From positions 1 to 64,000 of the forward strand of contig DAIUFE010000001.1 of assembly GCA_036844765.1 (NCBI GenBank): a stretch of 64,000 nucleotides of DNA, in the 5' to 3' direction. The position numbers were made by a program, and so were the translations under genes. Shown here in pieces: positions 25,692 to 34,595 of the stretch (positions are counted from its first letter, which is position 1; every line of letters starts with the position of its first letter). Origin of the DNA: Thermocaproicibacter sp036844765 (lineage in GTDB: Bacteria > Bacillota > Clostridia > Oscillospirales > Acutalibacteraceae). Below the pieces are notes generated by a model. The model searched no databases. It was not told the DNA's origin and worked only from the letters and a program-made list of their open reading frames with translations.

Positions 25692-26925
25692 TCTTCTCTC
25701 CCGTTCCCGTCGTGATCCGCTCGATCCGCAGGTTCTCCTGCCGTGTCCGCCTTGCCGGCGGAGCTTTGATGATCCGGCATTCGACGTCGTGCTCCAGAAG
25801 ATCGTTGAAACAGGCCGACGGGGCTTCCGGTTTGAACTGCGCCGGCACGATAGAATGGAACAGGACCCTGCGGCCCTTGCCGGGGAACCCGCTCAGCCGG
25901 CGCGCGAGTTCTTCGTCCAGGTGCGCGCTTACAACCAGCACTTCGCCGGCGGCGGGGAGAACCCCCGCCGCGCCGGTCACGTCCGCGTCGGCCGGTTCGG
26001 CCGACGCGAGGCTTACCGCCGCTTCCGGCAGACCGGCCTCCGATTTGACCCACAGGGTCCGGAGCCGTTCCCCGTCGAAGAAAACGAGGCGGACCTTCGC
26101 CCCCTGCCCGACACAACCGCAGACCGACCGGTAAGCCGATTCGCAGAGCTGGTCGTGCGCGCACAAAGCCTCCTCGGCCGGACCTCCGGCGGGGCGAAGA
26201 TCGACCGCGACCGTCACGAAATCCTCCTCTTCCTCATAAAGGCGGGTCATCATCTGACGGGTATGAGCCGTCAGCTTCCAGTGGATATTGCGCAGCAGGT
26301 CGCCGGGGGCGTATTCGCGCACGCCGTTATAGCTGCCGGCGCTGGAGCCCCCCTGCGCGGCCCGGGAGGCGTTTTCGTCCCGGCCCCCCTGGACTTCGGC
26401 CCCGCGGGCGGCCGCTTCTCCGCGGGAAGGGACCACGGCGGAGGCGGCGGGCCGTCCCTCCGGCAGCTTCATGCCGAAAAGACCGATGGGCCCGTAGACC
26501 CTGACTTTTTGCATCCGCATCCGGTAGACCCCGATATGGTTCGGCGCGATCGAAATCCGGAGCGTGGCGGTCGCCCCCGGCGCAAGATCGAAAGACGCTT
26601 TGCCTGGATCGAATTTCAATCCCTTCGGCCCCGTCAGGCGCAGCGAAACCGCAAGGCGGCAGACGAGAAAACGGCTGCCGTTCCGATAGGCGCAGGAAAA
26701 CACAACCGGCTCGCCGCGCCGCGTTTCCCGAAAGGGCGGCGGATTCAGGCTGTGGACGCACCGGCGGGCGCGGTGCGCGCACAGGATGTCGATCGGCGCC
26801 AGCAGCAGCAAAAACAGCAGCGGCGTATAGCCGAAGCGGTCGTTGAGCAGATAGGCGCCCGCCACCGACAGCGCGAGCAGGACCAGATAAACCAGCTGGC
26901 TTTTCGGCTGAATCCGCATCGCCAT
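25657..26925 (-). CDS. DUF58 domain protein of the MoxR cluster
   Basis: 422 residues. Two N-terminal membrane helices (about 10-50), a beta-rich middle, and the DUF58 signature YNGVREYAPGDLLRNIHWKLTA with the von Willebrand A-like region that follows (DFVTVAVDLRP). It lies between the MoxR ATPase (stop 5 nt upstream) and the transglutaminase-domain gene, with which it overlaps. By family it is an adaptor assembled or remodelled by the MoxR chaperone at the membrane. Start: ATG 26925 or the second Met two codons on. Confidence 0.88.
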   Translation of the reverse strand: MAMRIQPKSQLVYLVLLALSVAGAYLLNDRFGYTPLLFLLLLAPIDILCAHRARRCVHSLNPPPFRETRRGEPVVFSCAYRNGSRFLVCRLAVSLRLTGPKGLKFDPGKASFDLAPGATATLRISIAPNHIGVYRMRMQKVRVYGPIGLFGMKLPEGRPAASAVVPSRGEAAARGAEVQGGRDENASRAAQGGSSAGSYNGVREYAPGDLLRNIHWKLTAHTRQMMTRLYEEEEDFVTVAVDLRPAGGPAEEALCAHDQLCESAYRSVCGCVGQGAKVRLVFFDGERLRTLWVKSEAGLPEAAVSLASAEPADADVTGAAGVLPAAGEVLVVSAHLDEELARRLSGFPGKGRRVLFHSIVPAQFKPEAPSACFNDLLEHDVECRIIKAPPARRTRQENLRIERITTGTGEKNEKIFHSRQSR

Positions 26926-26930
26926 ACGCG

Positions 26931-27878
26931 TTACGCCCTAAGGGAGGGAGCGGGCGTCGACGCCAGGATGCCGTCGATCATCTCCGAAATCTTTCTGCCG
27001 GAGGCTTTCGCTCCACGGGAGGGCAGCAGCCGGTGGCAGAGCACGCAGGGCGCGAGGGACTTCACGTCGTCCGGGATCACGAATCCCCGCCCTTGGTACA
27101 GCGCGAGCGCCTGGGCCATCTGGAACAGCATGATGGAGGCGCGGGGGCTCGCGCCCAGCGCGAACCCACCGCCGCGGGTCGCTTCGACGACGGCCAGGAT
27201 ATAGCGCCCCACCTCTTCGGAGACGTGGACCGATAAAACCGCTTTTTTCACCATGAGCACGTCGTCGGCGCTTGCGACGGGCGAAAGATTCGCCGCCGGG
27301 TTCAAATGCGCGTGGTACAGGATCCGGAGCTCGTCCTCCGTTTCGGGATAGCCCAGGGAGACCCGGATCGAAAAGCGGTCGAGCTCCGCTTCCGGCAGCG
27401 GGTAGGTCCCCTGGTATTCGATGGGGTTCTGCGTCGCGAGGATCATGAACGGCTGGGGCAGGGGATGGCTTTTGCCGTCGACCGTGACGTTGCCCTCCTC
27501 CATGATCTCCAGCAGGCTCGCCTGCGTTTTCGGGGAGGTGCGGTTGATTTCATCCGCCAGCACAAAGTTGCTCATCACCGGCCCAGGGCGGTACTCGAAT
27601 TCGCCCGTGCCCGAATTGTAGACGGAAAACCCGGTGATGTCCGAGGGGAGGATATCCGGCGTGAACTGGATCCGCTTGAACTCGCAGTCCACCGACCGCG
27701 CGAGCGCGCAGGCCAGGCTCGTCTTCCCGACGCCCGGGATATCCTCGATCAGCACGTGCCCCCCGCTCGCCATGGCGAGCACGACCAGCTCGACCGTCCG
27801 TTTCTTCCCGATAATCGCTTTGCCGACGTTATTCACCACATCGGTAAGCACTTCGCGTGCCTGCCGCAGCTCATCCAT
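26931..27878 (-). CDS. MoxR-family AAA+ ATPase
   Basis: 315 residues from ATG 27878; a TTG one codon upstream is less likely. Walker A is EDIPGVGKTSLA (Lys52), Walker B VLADEINRTSPKTQ, and sensor-1 region FMILATQNPIEYQGTYPLPEA. The C-terminal lid carries ASPRASIML. It is probably a chaperone-like ATPase that acts on the neighbouring DUF58 protein. First gene of its operon, with a promoter at 27979-28008. Confidence 0.93.
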   Translation of the reverse strand: MDELRQAREVLTDVVNNVGKAIIGKKRTVELVVLAMASGGHVLIEDIPGVGKTSLACALARSVDCEFKRIQFTPDILPSDITGFSVYNSGTGEFEYRPGPVMSNFVLADEINRTSPKTQASLLEIMEEGNVTVDGKSHPLPQPFMILATQNPIEYQGTYPLPEAELDRFSIRVSLGYPETEDELRILYHAHLNPAANLSPVASADDVLMVKKAVLSVHVSEEVGRYILAVVEATRGGGFALGASPRASIMLFQMAQALALYQGRGFVIPDDVKSLAPCVLCHRLLPSRGAKASGRKISEMIDGILASTPAPSLRA

Positions 27879-27978
27879 CAAAAAACCAACCTTTCTCGCC
27901 CGCCCTCCCTCGGAGGGACCGCCTCACTGTTTCCCCGACCTCGTTCGCATCCCGCGGGGACGGATCTCGGATATTTCT

Positions 27979-28008
27979 ATCATATCATAGCATCCGCAGT
28001 AAAGTAAA
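27979..28008 (-). promoter_or_regulatory. putative promoter of the moxR operon
   Basis: Reverse-strand TTTACT (28003-28008), an 18-bp spacer and TATGAT (27979-27984). It lies about 100 bp before the moxR start. Confidence 0.5.
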
Positions 28009-28050
28009 CTCCGGGCCGGGATTTATGCCGCGGAAAAAAGGCCCATAGAA

Positions 28051-28082
28051 ATTGCGCACCTCACAAACGTGAAGTGCGCAAT
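28051..28082 (-). terminator. hairpin downstream of the membrane AraC regulator
   Basis: ATTGCGCAC and GTGCGCAAT form a 9-bp stem, and TCAC/GTGA extend it inside. On the reverse strand it follows the regulator stop by about 45 nt and leads into a T-rich stretch (TTTCTAT). Confidence 0.6.
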
Positions 28083-28125
28083 GGGACCGCCGGGGCGGGC
28101 CGGTCGGCCGCGCGGGTCCGAAAGT

Positions 28126-30456
28126 TCACGGGTCCGTCGCATCCTTCGCGGGTCCGGCGGGCTTGCGGTGGGCCGTGCGGTACTGCCCGGGGGTCATGCG
28201 CTCGTATTTTTTGAAGAGCCTGAAAACGCCAAGCTCATTCACATAGCCGAGCCGGACGGAAATCTCGTAATTGGAAAGATCGGTCTCCAGCAGAAGCTCT
28301 TTCGCGCGGTCCAGCTTGAGCCTGGAAATATAATCCTTGATATTTTCCCGCTTGTATTTTTTGAAGATGTTGGAGACGTACTGGGGCGTGATGTGGAATT
28401 CCTCCGCGATGCAGTTCAGGTCCAGCAGATTCCCCTCCACGTTGCGGTGGATGAAGTCCGTGATCCGGTTGACCAGGAGCTCCGTTTTCCGGAAAACCTG
28501 GTTCTGCGCTTCCTCGGCGATCTGGTCGATAAAGCTCAGAAAGTAAGTTCTTGAAGATTTCAGGGTCGGCTTTTCGCCCAGGCCGTCCAGCAGCGTCCGG
28601 GCCGACAGCGGGGGCTTCCCCTTGGCCGAGAGGATACCGTTCATCGAGCGCACCAGCATGGCGGCCACCTGAGCCAGAAAGCGGCGGGAGACCCTGCTCC
28701 CGCGCAGGGCGCTTTCGTTGATCTTGAAGATATTCTCCAGCAGCGCCTTGCCTTCCGGGTAATTCCCGTTTTTCAGAAGGTCGACCACCTGATATTCTAT
28801 TTCGGTCGGGAAGAAATAATCGGAATCGATGTCCCTGACGTCCGCAAAGCACGCGACGCCGTCGGGGCTTTTTCTGCCGCCCTCCAGCGCCTTTTTCGCT
28901 TCGTCGTAGCATTTGGGGAGATTCTTCAATCCTTCGTGCTGCGAGCTGAATCCCCAGGTGATGCCGAGGCGGAAATTGCTGCCGATGAATCCGTTCAGCC
29001 GAAGGATATCCCGCTTCAGCCGATCGGCCGATTCTTCCGGAGGAAGAGCTTCTTCGGCGCTCAGCAGGAACAGGAACCGGCCCCTGTCCAGATCGAGGAA
29101 AAAGCACCGGAACGCTTTGCCGAACAGCTCGCTGCCGATGTTCTGCACCGCGACCCGGGCAAGGGAGTAATTGTCCTCCGGGAACCGCGCTTCTTCCATG
29201 AAAAACGGGCTGTCCGGGTCGAATTCCAGCACCGCCGCCGTAAACCGGTCCGACGGGAAGCGGATGCCGAGAGAATCCAGCCGGGCCTGCGCATCCTGAT
29301 AATGGACCTCGATCCCCCTGAGCAGGGAAAGCAGATACGCCTGGCTGACCAGCGGTCTTTGGGCCTGGATGATTTCGCTGAGCTTCCGGTCCGTGCTGAG
29401 CCGGTCGGTCAGCACATGCTTGATCGCGCCGAAATCGTTCCCGTTTTCCGCTCTGCTTTCCTCGCTCACATATTTTTTGATGATATCGCTGATTTCCTTG
29501 ATGGGCCGGTAGTTTCGCTTTGCCAGAAAATGGCCGATCAGCAGGCCGATCACCAGATAAATGGCGAAAATGGCGACGCAGATCGTCCCGAACCGGAGGG
29601 AGGCTTTGAAATAGACGTTGGTCGGCGCGGCGAGGACAAACCTCCAGCCGCATTGGGCGGAGGAAACGGACATCAGGACCATCCGCTCCCCGCCGATCTC
29701 GGTCTGGAAGCGGCCGCCGTCCTGACGGAGCCTGCCGATCACGCCGCCCGGAAGCGCCGGCGCTTCCGCGGAAGAGAACATCAGGCTGTCGTCCCCGCCC
29801 AAAATGTAAACGTGGGACGACGTGGATTCGTTCAGCTGCGTGATCAGGTTCGTGATTTCCTTCGCGTCGATCAGGATCACGATCTGGCCCGCGGGCTTTC
29901 CCGAAAAGGGAAAGGTCTGGACGTAGGGGAGAACGTCCGCCTTGTTTCCGCCGATCATCTGGATGTGCAGAACCGGCCCCAGCGCCCTCAATTTGTAGCC
30001 GCTCAGATATTTTTTCACGAAGGCGCCGTAATCGATGTCGGCCGGCCGGTACATGTATTTGAAATATTCGGGCGCCTTCATATGAAAGCCGGGCGTCACC
30101 ACCTCGTCCATTTCGGAGAAGTAGACGGAGTAGTTGACCAGATAGTCCGGCTTATAAGTGCTTTGAATGTCAGAGAGCAGGTTTTCAAGCGTATAGGAAC
30201 CGGAGCCCCTCGCGAACTGCAGCAGCTTGTTGTCCGACGCGATGCCGTTCATCAGGTTGTCGGCGTATTTCATCTTTTGGTCCACGTTGTCCATCAGCTG
30301 GGAAAGGAGAGCCCGCTTCGATTTCTGGGTCTCCTCCGTCACGGCGTCTCTGATCTGAGCGTAATAAACGAACAGGCTGGAGGTGGTGATCACCAAAAGC
30401 AGAACATAGGAAAGAAAAAACGCCATGTACATCGTGTGCCGCTTCTTCGTTTTCAT
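28126..30456 (-). CDS. membrane-bound AraC-family regulator with extracytoplasmic sensor
   Basis: 776 residues. TM1 (about 9-30), a Cache-like extracytoplasmic domain (about 30-280), TM2 (about 285-308), a long cytoplasmic middle and a C-terminal AraC double helix-turn-helix (LLDLNCIAEEFHITPQYVSNIF, then NYEISVRLGYVNELGVFRLFKKYERMTPGQYR). This is the one-component version of YesM/YesN: it senses outside the cell and binds DNA at the membrane. It diverges from the amidohydrolase pair at 30749, which is its likely target. GGAGGGAG lies before the ATG. A receiver domain is absent. Confidence 0.88.
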   Translation of the reverse strand: MKTKKRHTMYMAFFLSYVLLLVITTSSLFVYYAQIRDAVTEETQKSKRALLSQLMDNVDQKMKYADNLMNGIASDNKLLQFARGSGSYTLENLLSDIQSTYKPDYLVNYSVYFSEMDEVVTPGFHMKAPEYFKYMYRPADIDYGAFVKKYLSGYKLRALGPVLHIQMIGGNKADVLPYVQTFPFSGKPAGQIVILIDAKEITNLITQLNESTSSHVYILGGDDSLMFSSAEAPALPGGVIGRLRQDGGRFQTEIGGERMVLMSVSSAQCGWRFVLAAPTNVYFKASLRFGTICVAIFAIYLVIGLLIGHFLAKRNYRPIKEISDIIKKYVSEESRAENGNDFGAIKHVLTDRLSTDRKLSEIIQAQRPLVSQAYLLSLLRGIEVHYQDAQARLDSLGIRFPSDRFTAAVLEFDPDSPFFMEEARFPEDNYSLARVAVQNIGSELFGKAFRCFFLDLDRGRFLFLLSAEEALPPEESADRLKRDILRLNGFIGSNFRLGITWGFSSQHEGLKNLPKCYDEAKKALEGGRKSPDGVACFADVRDIDSDYFFPTEIEYQVVDLLKNGNYPEGKALLENIFKINESALRGSRVSRRFLAQVAAMLVRSMNGILSAKGKPPLSARTLLDGLGEKPTLKSSRTYFLSFIDQIAEEAQNQVFRKTELLVNRITDFIHRNVEGNLLDLNCIAEEFHITPQYVSNIFKKYKRENIKDYISRLKLDRAKELLLETDLSNYEISVRLGYVNELGVFRLFKKYERMTPGQYRTAHRKPAGPAKDATDP

Positions 30457-30663
30457 CCATGCTCCCTCCTTCGCCGTTCCATGTTTCCAGTGACGCTGCG
30501 GAATGCTTTTTGCTTTTCTCCGGTCACGACTGACATTATGATCAGTATATCATGTATAAACTATAAATAAAAGTAAGAAAAACAAATATTATTAATTGTC
30601 AAAAAAATCAATTAAAAAGTAAAATAGATCAAATTCAGGCCTGCAGTTTAGTAAAGATAGGGG

Positions 30664-30669
30664 TATAAT
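30664..30669 (+). promoter_or_regulatory. -10 element before the first amidohydrolase pair
   Basis: A perfect TATAAT lies 80 bp before the gene start with no acceptable -35 at the right distance, which fits activation by the divergent AraC-type regulator. The 292-bp gap 30457-30748 is AT-rich and holds nothing else recognisable. Confidence 0.5.
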
Positions 30670-30748
30670 GAAAAAGAAATTTCTTAGGATTCCGTTTTTT
30701 GAATCGGCGGATTCCGTCTGAACAAGCGCGCAGAGCAGAGAGAGATGG

Positions 30749-31498
30749 GTGGTAAAATTGCTGATTGACATGCACGCGCACCTTTGGGACGGCCACTTTG
30801 AGGAAAACAAGCGGCAGATCCTGACGGTTTGCGAAAGCTACGGGGTGTCGAAGGTCCTGGTTTCCAGCCTCGGGGGGTATTATCCCGACGAGGAAGAAAT
30901 CGCGCGTCTGAACCGCGCGACGCATCAGTTTCTACGCGAAGAGCCTTCCCTGATCGAGGGATACTGCTATGTGAACCCGGGGAATCCCGATGCGCCGGAC
31001 GTTTTGAAGAAAGGCATCGAGGAATACGGGATGTCGGGGATGAAGCTGTGGGTCGCCACCTTCTGCGACGACCCCCGCGTGTTTCCCCTGATCGAGCGGT
31101 GCATCGATTACAAAGTGCCCGTGCTGATCCACACTTTTTACAAGGCGGTCGGCCAACTGCCGTACGAATCGCTCGGCTCGAATGTCGCGGCGCTGGCCGC
31201 GCGCTATCCCGAGGCGAAGCTGCTGATGGCGCACATGGGCGCCGACTGCCTCCGCGAGCTGAAGCCGATCCAGCCTTATCCCAACGTTTCGGTGGATACC
31301 TCCGGTTCGATCTTCCGCCGCGACGATATCGACTACGCGAAAAAACTGCTGGGCGCGGACCGCATCGTGTTCGGCACCGACATGCCGGGGATCAGTTTCC
31401 TGCTGAATTACGGCCAGATCGAGGAAGCCGACCTGACGCCGGACGAGAAAAAAGCCGTCTTCGGCGGAAACGCCCTGCGGCTGCTGAAAAGGAGCTGA
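30749..31498 (+). CDS. amidohydrolase-2-family metal-dependent hydrolase (intact active site)
   Basis: 249 residues from GTG 30749; a TTG at 30758 is an alternative start. TIM-barrel amidohydrolase with every metal or catalytic position kept: His9-x-His11 (IDMHAHLW), His128 (PVLIHTF), His162 (LLMAHMG) and Asp211 (IVFGTDMPG). Family members hydrolyse or decarboxylate small carbon compounds or open lactones. The next gene, 5 nt downstream, is a paralogue that has lost all of these residues; the two are probably made together and may form a mixed oligomer. Substrate unknown; amino-sugar or sugar-lactone derivatives are suggested by the surrounding nag-like genes. Confidence 0.85.
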   Translation: MVKLLIDMHAHLWDGHFEENKRQILTVCESYGVSKVLVSSLGGYYPDEEEIARLNRATHQFLREEPSLIEGYCYVNPGNPDAPDVLKKGIEEYGMSGMKLWVATFCDDPRVFPLIERCIDYKVPVLIHTFYKAVGQLPYESLGSNVAALAARYPEAKLLMAHMGADCLRELKPIQPYPNVSVDTSGSIFRRDDIDYAKKLLGADRIVFGTDMPGISFLLNYGQIEEADLTPDEKKAVFGGNALRLLKRS

Positions 31499-31503
31499 GA
31501 GGA

Positions 31504-32274
31504 ATGAACGGCATCGACGTGAACTGCCTGTGGGGCAGCTGGCCCTTCCGGAAGCTTTATAAAAACAGGTTTGAAGACCTTCTGAAAATTCATTCCGAGA
31601 CCGGCATCGGCGGGGGCTACGTCTCCTGCATGAACAGCATCTTTTACAACGATCCGTTCGAGGGGGAGGCCGACCTGCACGAGATCCTCCAGGGCTCCGG
31701 CGCGTACCGGCAGCTTCTGACGGTCAATCCGACGCTTCCCGCCTATGAATCGGACGTGGAAAAGGGCGTCGAGCGGTTCGGCGTCAAGGGGGTCCGGATC
31801 TATCCCGGCTACCATAACTACCGGCTCGACGACCCCTGCATGGAGGGCCTGTGCGCCCTGCTGCGGAAATACCGCCTGCCCCTGATGCTGACGATGCGCC
31901 TGGAGGACGAGCGGCTGGATTACCTCTATCTGCCGCGCCGGATCGCCGTTCCCGACGAGCTTCTGAAATTTGCCGGATCGGTCAGGGATATCCCGATCCT
32001 GATCATGAACCTGCGCTACGGCGAAATCCTTTCCTGCGAGGACGCGATCCGGAACCAGCCGAACCTTTACATCGACACCTCGGGGATCAAGGACCCCGTC
32101 GCCAGCCTGGAAGAGATCACCAAGCATATCGGGGACCGGAAGATCCTCTACGGCTCCCAGTACCCGCTCAACGCCCTGAAAAGCACGCTCTACGAGGTCA
32201 CGATGGCCGAGATTCCCCGGGAGAGCAAAGACCGGATTTTGTATCGGAACGCGGACGATTTCTTCCATTCCTGA
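31504..32274 (+). CDS. amidohydrolase-fold protein lacking metal ligands (putative pseudoenzyme)
   Basis: 256 residues from ATG 31504. It aligns along its whole length with the preceding amidohydrolase (GVKGVRIYPGYHNYRLDD, RKILYGSQYPLNAL, TMAEIPRESKDRIL). The expected HxH is IDVNCLWG (Asn7, Leu9), the barrel His positions read LMLT (Thr130) and IMN (Asn169), and the catalytic Asp is Gln219 in YGSQYP. The frame is undamaged, so this is a maintained protein and not a decaying gene. A structural or regulatory partner of the active paralogue is the simplest idea. A metal-independent activity cannot be excluded. Confidence 0.75.
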   Translation: MNGIDVNCLWGSWPFRKLYKNRFEDLLKIHSETGIGGGYVSCMNSIFYNDPFEGEADLHEILQGSGAYRQLLTVNPTLPAYESDVEKGVERFGVKGVRIYPGYHNYRLDDPCMEGLCALLRKYRLPLMLTMRLEDERLDYLYLPRRIAVPDELLKFAGSVRDIPILIMNLRYGEILSCEDAIRNQPNLYIDTSGIKDPVASLEEITKHIGDRKILYGSQYPLNALKSTLYEVTMAEIPRESKDRILYRNADDFFHS

Positions 32275-32292
32275 AAAAACAAACCAAAAGGG

Positions 32293-32330
32293 GATGCACC
32301 CGGTCGGCAAGCCGGGCGCATCTTTTCTTC
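32293..32330 (+). terminator. Rho-independent terminator after the first amidohydrolase pair
   Basis: GATGCACCCGG and CCGGGCGCATC form a stem with one internal mismatch and are followed by TTTTCTT. It separates this operon from the convergent SIS gene. Confidence 0.8.
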
Positions 32331-32386
32331 ATACGTTATATAAAAAAGGGAAGGCCGTTTGCCCTCCCTCATCTGCCGGTCGGAAC

Positions 32387-33145
32387 TCACAGCCACCGGA
32401 CCCTGCCCTTGAAGCGCGGGATGTATTTGTCGTTCCATTCGTCGCCGCCGGGGGCGTTGCCGCTCTTCCAGATCGGCACCTCCATGCCCTCCGAGCCCAG
32501 AATCGCGCCGGTCTCCATCATCAGGGAATTCAGAATGTAGGCGTTGCAGAAGGTGGAGATCGCGCCCATCTTCTGGCCGATGCCGTTGATATCCATCACG
32601 GCGTCGCCGCTGACGATTTTGGAATCGATGTGGTAATCGCAGATTTCGTCGAGATTTTTCCCGGAGCTGTGGCGCGCGGGGTGGTCCGGCGGCGTTTCGC
32701 GGGCATGTTCCGCCGAGCTGACGGACACCGTGGTCACGCCGAGTTCCCTGCAGGTCAGCGCCGCCTCGATGCAGGTGGTGTTGATGCCGTAGGCGTTGGC
32801 GATGATCAGCAGATCGCCTTTTTTGAGCCCGTTGTCCTCGATCACGATCCTGCCGTATCCCGGGGTGCGCTCGATGGCCATCGAGCGCAGCGCGCCGTTG
32901 GAGAGCAGCGTCCCGCCGTCCAGGATCGCGCTGACGTGCATCAGGCTGCCGGCCCGGAAGAACACCTCCATCGCGTTCATGTTGGAGTGCCCGCCCGGCC
33001 CCCAGATGTAGATCAGCTTGTCTTTCTCGATCTGGGCGGCCAGCACCTTGGCGACCTTTTTGATGCTGCTTTCCTCTTCTCTGTGAATCCGTTCCAGATA
33101 TCCCTCGATCTCGCCGAGATACTCGCCCATGATATTTTCCTGCAT
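32387..33145 (-). CDS. SIS-domain sugar-phosphate isomerase-like protein
   Basis: 252 residues. SIS fold with IYIWGPGGHSNMNAMEVFFRAG near the start and GDLLIIANAYGINTTCIEAAL in the core, similar to the 'sugar isomerase domain-containing' (UPF0309-like) proteins. SIS domains bind phosphosugars and serve as isomerases, deaminases or regulators; here no DNA-binding domain is attached, so an enzyme is likely. AAAGAGGA precedes the ATG. It is the last of five leftward genes running from 40330. Together with NagA-like and AGE-epimerase-like neighbours it points to conversion of an amino-sugar phosphate. Confidence 0.8.
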   Translation of the reverse strand: MQENIMGEYLGEIEGYLERIHREEESSIKKVAKVLAAQIEKDKLIYIWGPGGHSNMNAMEVFFRAGSLMHVSAILDGGTLLSNGALRSMAIERTPGYGRIVIEDNGLKKGDLLIIANAYGINTTCIEAALTCRELGVTTVSVSSAEHARETPPDHPARHSSGKNLDEICDYHIDSKIVSGDAVMDINGIGQKMGAISTFCNAYILNSLMMETGAILGSEGMEVPIWKSGNAPGGDEWNDKYIPRFKGRVRWL

Positions 33146-33250
33146 TGGGATTCCTCTTTCTCCGTATGAAAAATTTTCTGCCCATACGGCGGCGTGTTTT
33201 TTGCCCGCCGGAAAGCCGGTGGTTTCGGTTACTATTGAGAAGCCAAGCCT

Positions 33251-33280
33251 GTTTTTTCCCCACCTCTGGCGGGGGAAAAC
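33251..33280. repeat. inverted repeat between AGE-epimerase and SIS genes
   Basis: GTTTT plus CCCC (33251-33261) is complementary to GGGGGAAAAC (33271-33280) around a 9-nt loop, apart from two extra T. It lies in a 145-bp gap inside the leftward gene run and could attenuate the SIS gene or stabilise the upstream message. Confidence 0.5.
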
Positions 33281-33290
33281 ATTCCTTCTC

Positions 33291-34577
33291 TCAACCGAAA
33301 ATGCCGTGAGCGGGCGTGCGGTATTTTTCGAGGAGCTCGACGATCAGCATCGTGTCCCTCAGAATGTGATAGGGGTCCTTGACGGGCAGCGCCACCACTT
33401 TGTCGAGGGGCCGGCCCTGCCGGTCGAGGATCTGGATCCATTCGCCGATTTCCCTGTTCGGATTGGGGAAATGACGAAAGACGTATTCCTCGGTCCGCCG
33501 GTACCAGCCGCCGAACGCCGGTTTTCCCGTCCGGAGATAGCAGCGCAGGGTCGTGTAGAGCGTCTCCGCGTGCACCCACCAGAGCTTGGTGTCCCAGGTG
33601 TCGAGGATCAGGTCCTCGTACGGGTCCCCGCTGCGCCCGCCGTGCGGGGCGTTCCCGTCCCGGTCGAGAAAGCGGTAGACGCCCCCGTATTCCCGGTCCC
33701 AGCCGACGGCCATGTTCTTCTCCACGATCCGATCGATCCGCTCCAGAATCGCCGCGTCCCCGTCCTCCACGGCGTCCATGCAGAACCACATGCACTCGTT
33801 GCAGTGCCCCGGCGCGATATGCCGTTCCAGCACGGAATTCCCGAAAGCGCCGCTCCGGTCGACCATTTCGCGGATCAGGCCGAGCTTCGGGTCGTAAAAG
33901 CCGAACAGGATCTTTTTCATATGGCGCTTCGCGGCCTCCGCGAACTCTTCGGCGCGCGGGTGCCCCAGCTTGCGCAGGGCGTCCCGGACCACGCAGCAGA
34001 CGTTGCAGAGGATCATCGATTCGCTGTGGGGGGCGAAGCCCTTTTTGACCGGGTACGGCTCCGAGCGGATCTCGCCCCGGCCGAGGTAGGTCATCATCTT
34101 GTCGAACAGGCGCAGGCCCAGCTCCGCGGCGTCCGATTTTCCGAACACACGGGCGTATTCCATCATCCCCATGATGACGAAGCAGTCGACAAAGTAGCTG
34201 GTGTAAAATCCCTTGCCGGAGATGGATTCCTTTTTGTTGCCGTCCCGGTCCAGCAGATAGGCGCAGACGCCGCCGTCCCCCAGCAGCGCATGGTCCGCGA
34301 TCAGCCGGAAGGTCTTTTCCGCCTGCCTTTCGTAGCCGGCGCGGTCGATCGAGACCAACCCGCGGCCGCACATCTCGCAGAGCCGGGAGAGGACCCAGAG
34401 CATCCGGCCCTGCGACCAGACGTATTTGTCGGTCGAGATCAGGCGCGACCCGTCGTTGGTAAAGCAGGTGAACACGCCGCCTTTTTCGGTGTCGAACGCC
34501 TTTTCCCAGAACCGCATCAGGTCTTTTTCGATCAGGTCACGGTACTTTTTCTGCAGCTTTTCCGCATCCATATCCAT
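33291..34577 (-). CDS. AGE-family sugar 2-epimerase
   Basis: 428 residues of the N-acylglucosamine 2-epimerase (alpha/alpha)6 family: DLMRFWEKAFDTEKGGVFTCF, TDKYVWSQGRMLWVLSRLCE and HCNECMWFCMDAVEDGD. Members interconvert GlcNAc and ManNAc or epimerise free hexoses or disaccharides at C2. Its place between nagA-like and SIS genes favours an N-acetylhexosamine substrate, but cellobiose-type epimerases share the fold. Start ATG 34577; the third codon is another ATG. It follows nagA after 18 nt. Confidence 0.88.
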   Translation of the reverse strand: MDMDAEKLQKKYRDLIEKDLMRFWEKAFDTEKGGVFTCFTNDGSRLISTDKYVWSQGRMLWVLSRLCEMCGRGLVSIDRAGYERQAEKTFRLIADHALLGDGGVCAYLLDRDGNKKESISGKGFYTSYFVDCFVIMGMMEYARVFGKSDAAELGLRLFDKMMTYLGRGEIRSEPYPVKKGFAPHSESMILCNVCCVVRDALRKLGHPRAEEFAEAAKRHMKKILFGFYDPKLGLIREMVDRSGAFGNSVLERHIAPGHCNECMWFCMDAVEDGDAAILERIDRIVEKNMAVGWDREYGGVYRFLDRDGNAPHGGRSGDPYEDLILDTWDTKLWWVHAETLYTTLRCYLRTGKPAFGGWYRRTEEYVFRHFPNPNREIGEWIQILDRQGRPLDKVVALPVKDPYHILRDTMLIVELLEKYRTPAHGIFG

Positions 34578-34595
34578 CCTGCGTTCCGCTTCCTT